Of a DNA stretch of 21,351 bases, positions 21,296 to 21,351 are shown one piece after another. The notes beneath the pieces were generated by a model. The model searched no databases, was not told where the DNA came from, and saw only the letters and a program-made list of their open reading frames with translations. The first letter of the stretch is position 1; each line of letters starts with the position of its first letter. The DNA is from CAYMRB01 sp964392615. Its GTDB lineage: Bacteria; Planctomycetota; UBA8108. Location: positions 1-21,351 of the forward strand of contig CAYMRB010000134.1 of assembly GCA_964392615.1 (NCBI GenBank), read 5' to 3'. A program made the position numbers and the translations under genes.

Positions 21296-21351
21296 ACACA
21301 CCCCTGCAGTTCGAACGCGCAGAGGAAACCCCGCCCGCGCGCTACCAGACG

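Noticed and set aside
21295..21351. GTTCGAAC on the minus strand near the right edge, like a tRNA T-loop
   Set aside because: The flanking bases cannot form a five-pair T stem and no acceptor or anticodon arm is present.

Overview
This is a GC-rich bacterial window with no rRNA, tRNA, CRISPR array or insertion sequence that I could recognise. The gene content points to Planctomycetota. It has a secreted sialate O-acetylesterase-like protein, a DUF1080-ThuA-DUF1080 fusion, an exported PQQ-type beta-propeller, and secreted proteins with thrombospondin-3-like and dockerin-like C-termini. It also has a long (type 2-like) isoleucyl-tRNA synthetase and a complete sigma-54 gene. The phylum call is an inference from these families. 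A 17-base run of N (13187-13203) shows the sequence is a scaffold, probably from a draft or metagenome assembly.

Layout. 1-597 holds no confident gene, only a possible 25-residue membrane mini-ORF and a hairpin. 598-2406 (+) is a sialate O-acetylesterase-like protein. 2422-2823 (-) is a small SpoIIAA/STAS-like protein. 3089-6463 (+) is ileS. 6586-8481 (+) is the DUF1080-ThuA-DUF1080 secreted protein, closed by a clear intrinsic terminator. 8688-9548 (+) is a secreted protein with a TSP3-like Ca loop and a Cys-rich C-terminal domain. It converges on a minus-strand pair: selB (12982-11048) followed 32 bases later by an exported PQQ propeller (11015-9717). 13401-14192 (+) is a single-pass membrane protein of unknown function. 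14210-14983 (-) is an RsuA/RluB-type pseudouridine synthase. 15291-16649 (+) is a secreted six-repeat Ca-loop propeller with a dockerin-like tail, preceded by a good match to a sigma-54 promoter.

The right third is a coherent regulatory block, all on the minus strand and read from right to left: an RsbU-like HAMP/PP2C phosphatase, an RsbW-like anti-sigma kinase, an RsbV/SpoIIAA-like STAS antagonist, then rpoN. The first three make a complete partner-switching circuit. A membrane sensor phosphatase would dephosphorylate the antagonist, which would then sequester the kinase. The usual sigma-70-family target is not in the window; the next gene is sigma-54 itself. Whether this is a functional link or only neighbourhood is the most interesting open question here. 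Most other genes are housekeeping (ileS, selB, pseudouridine synthase) or typical secreted proteins of carbohydrate-degrading planctomycetes.
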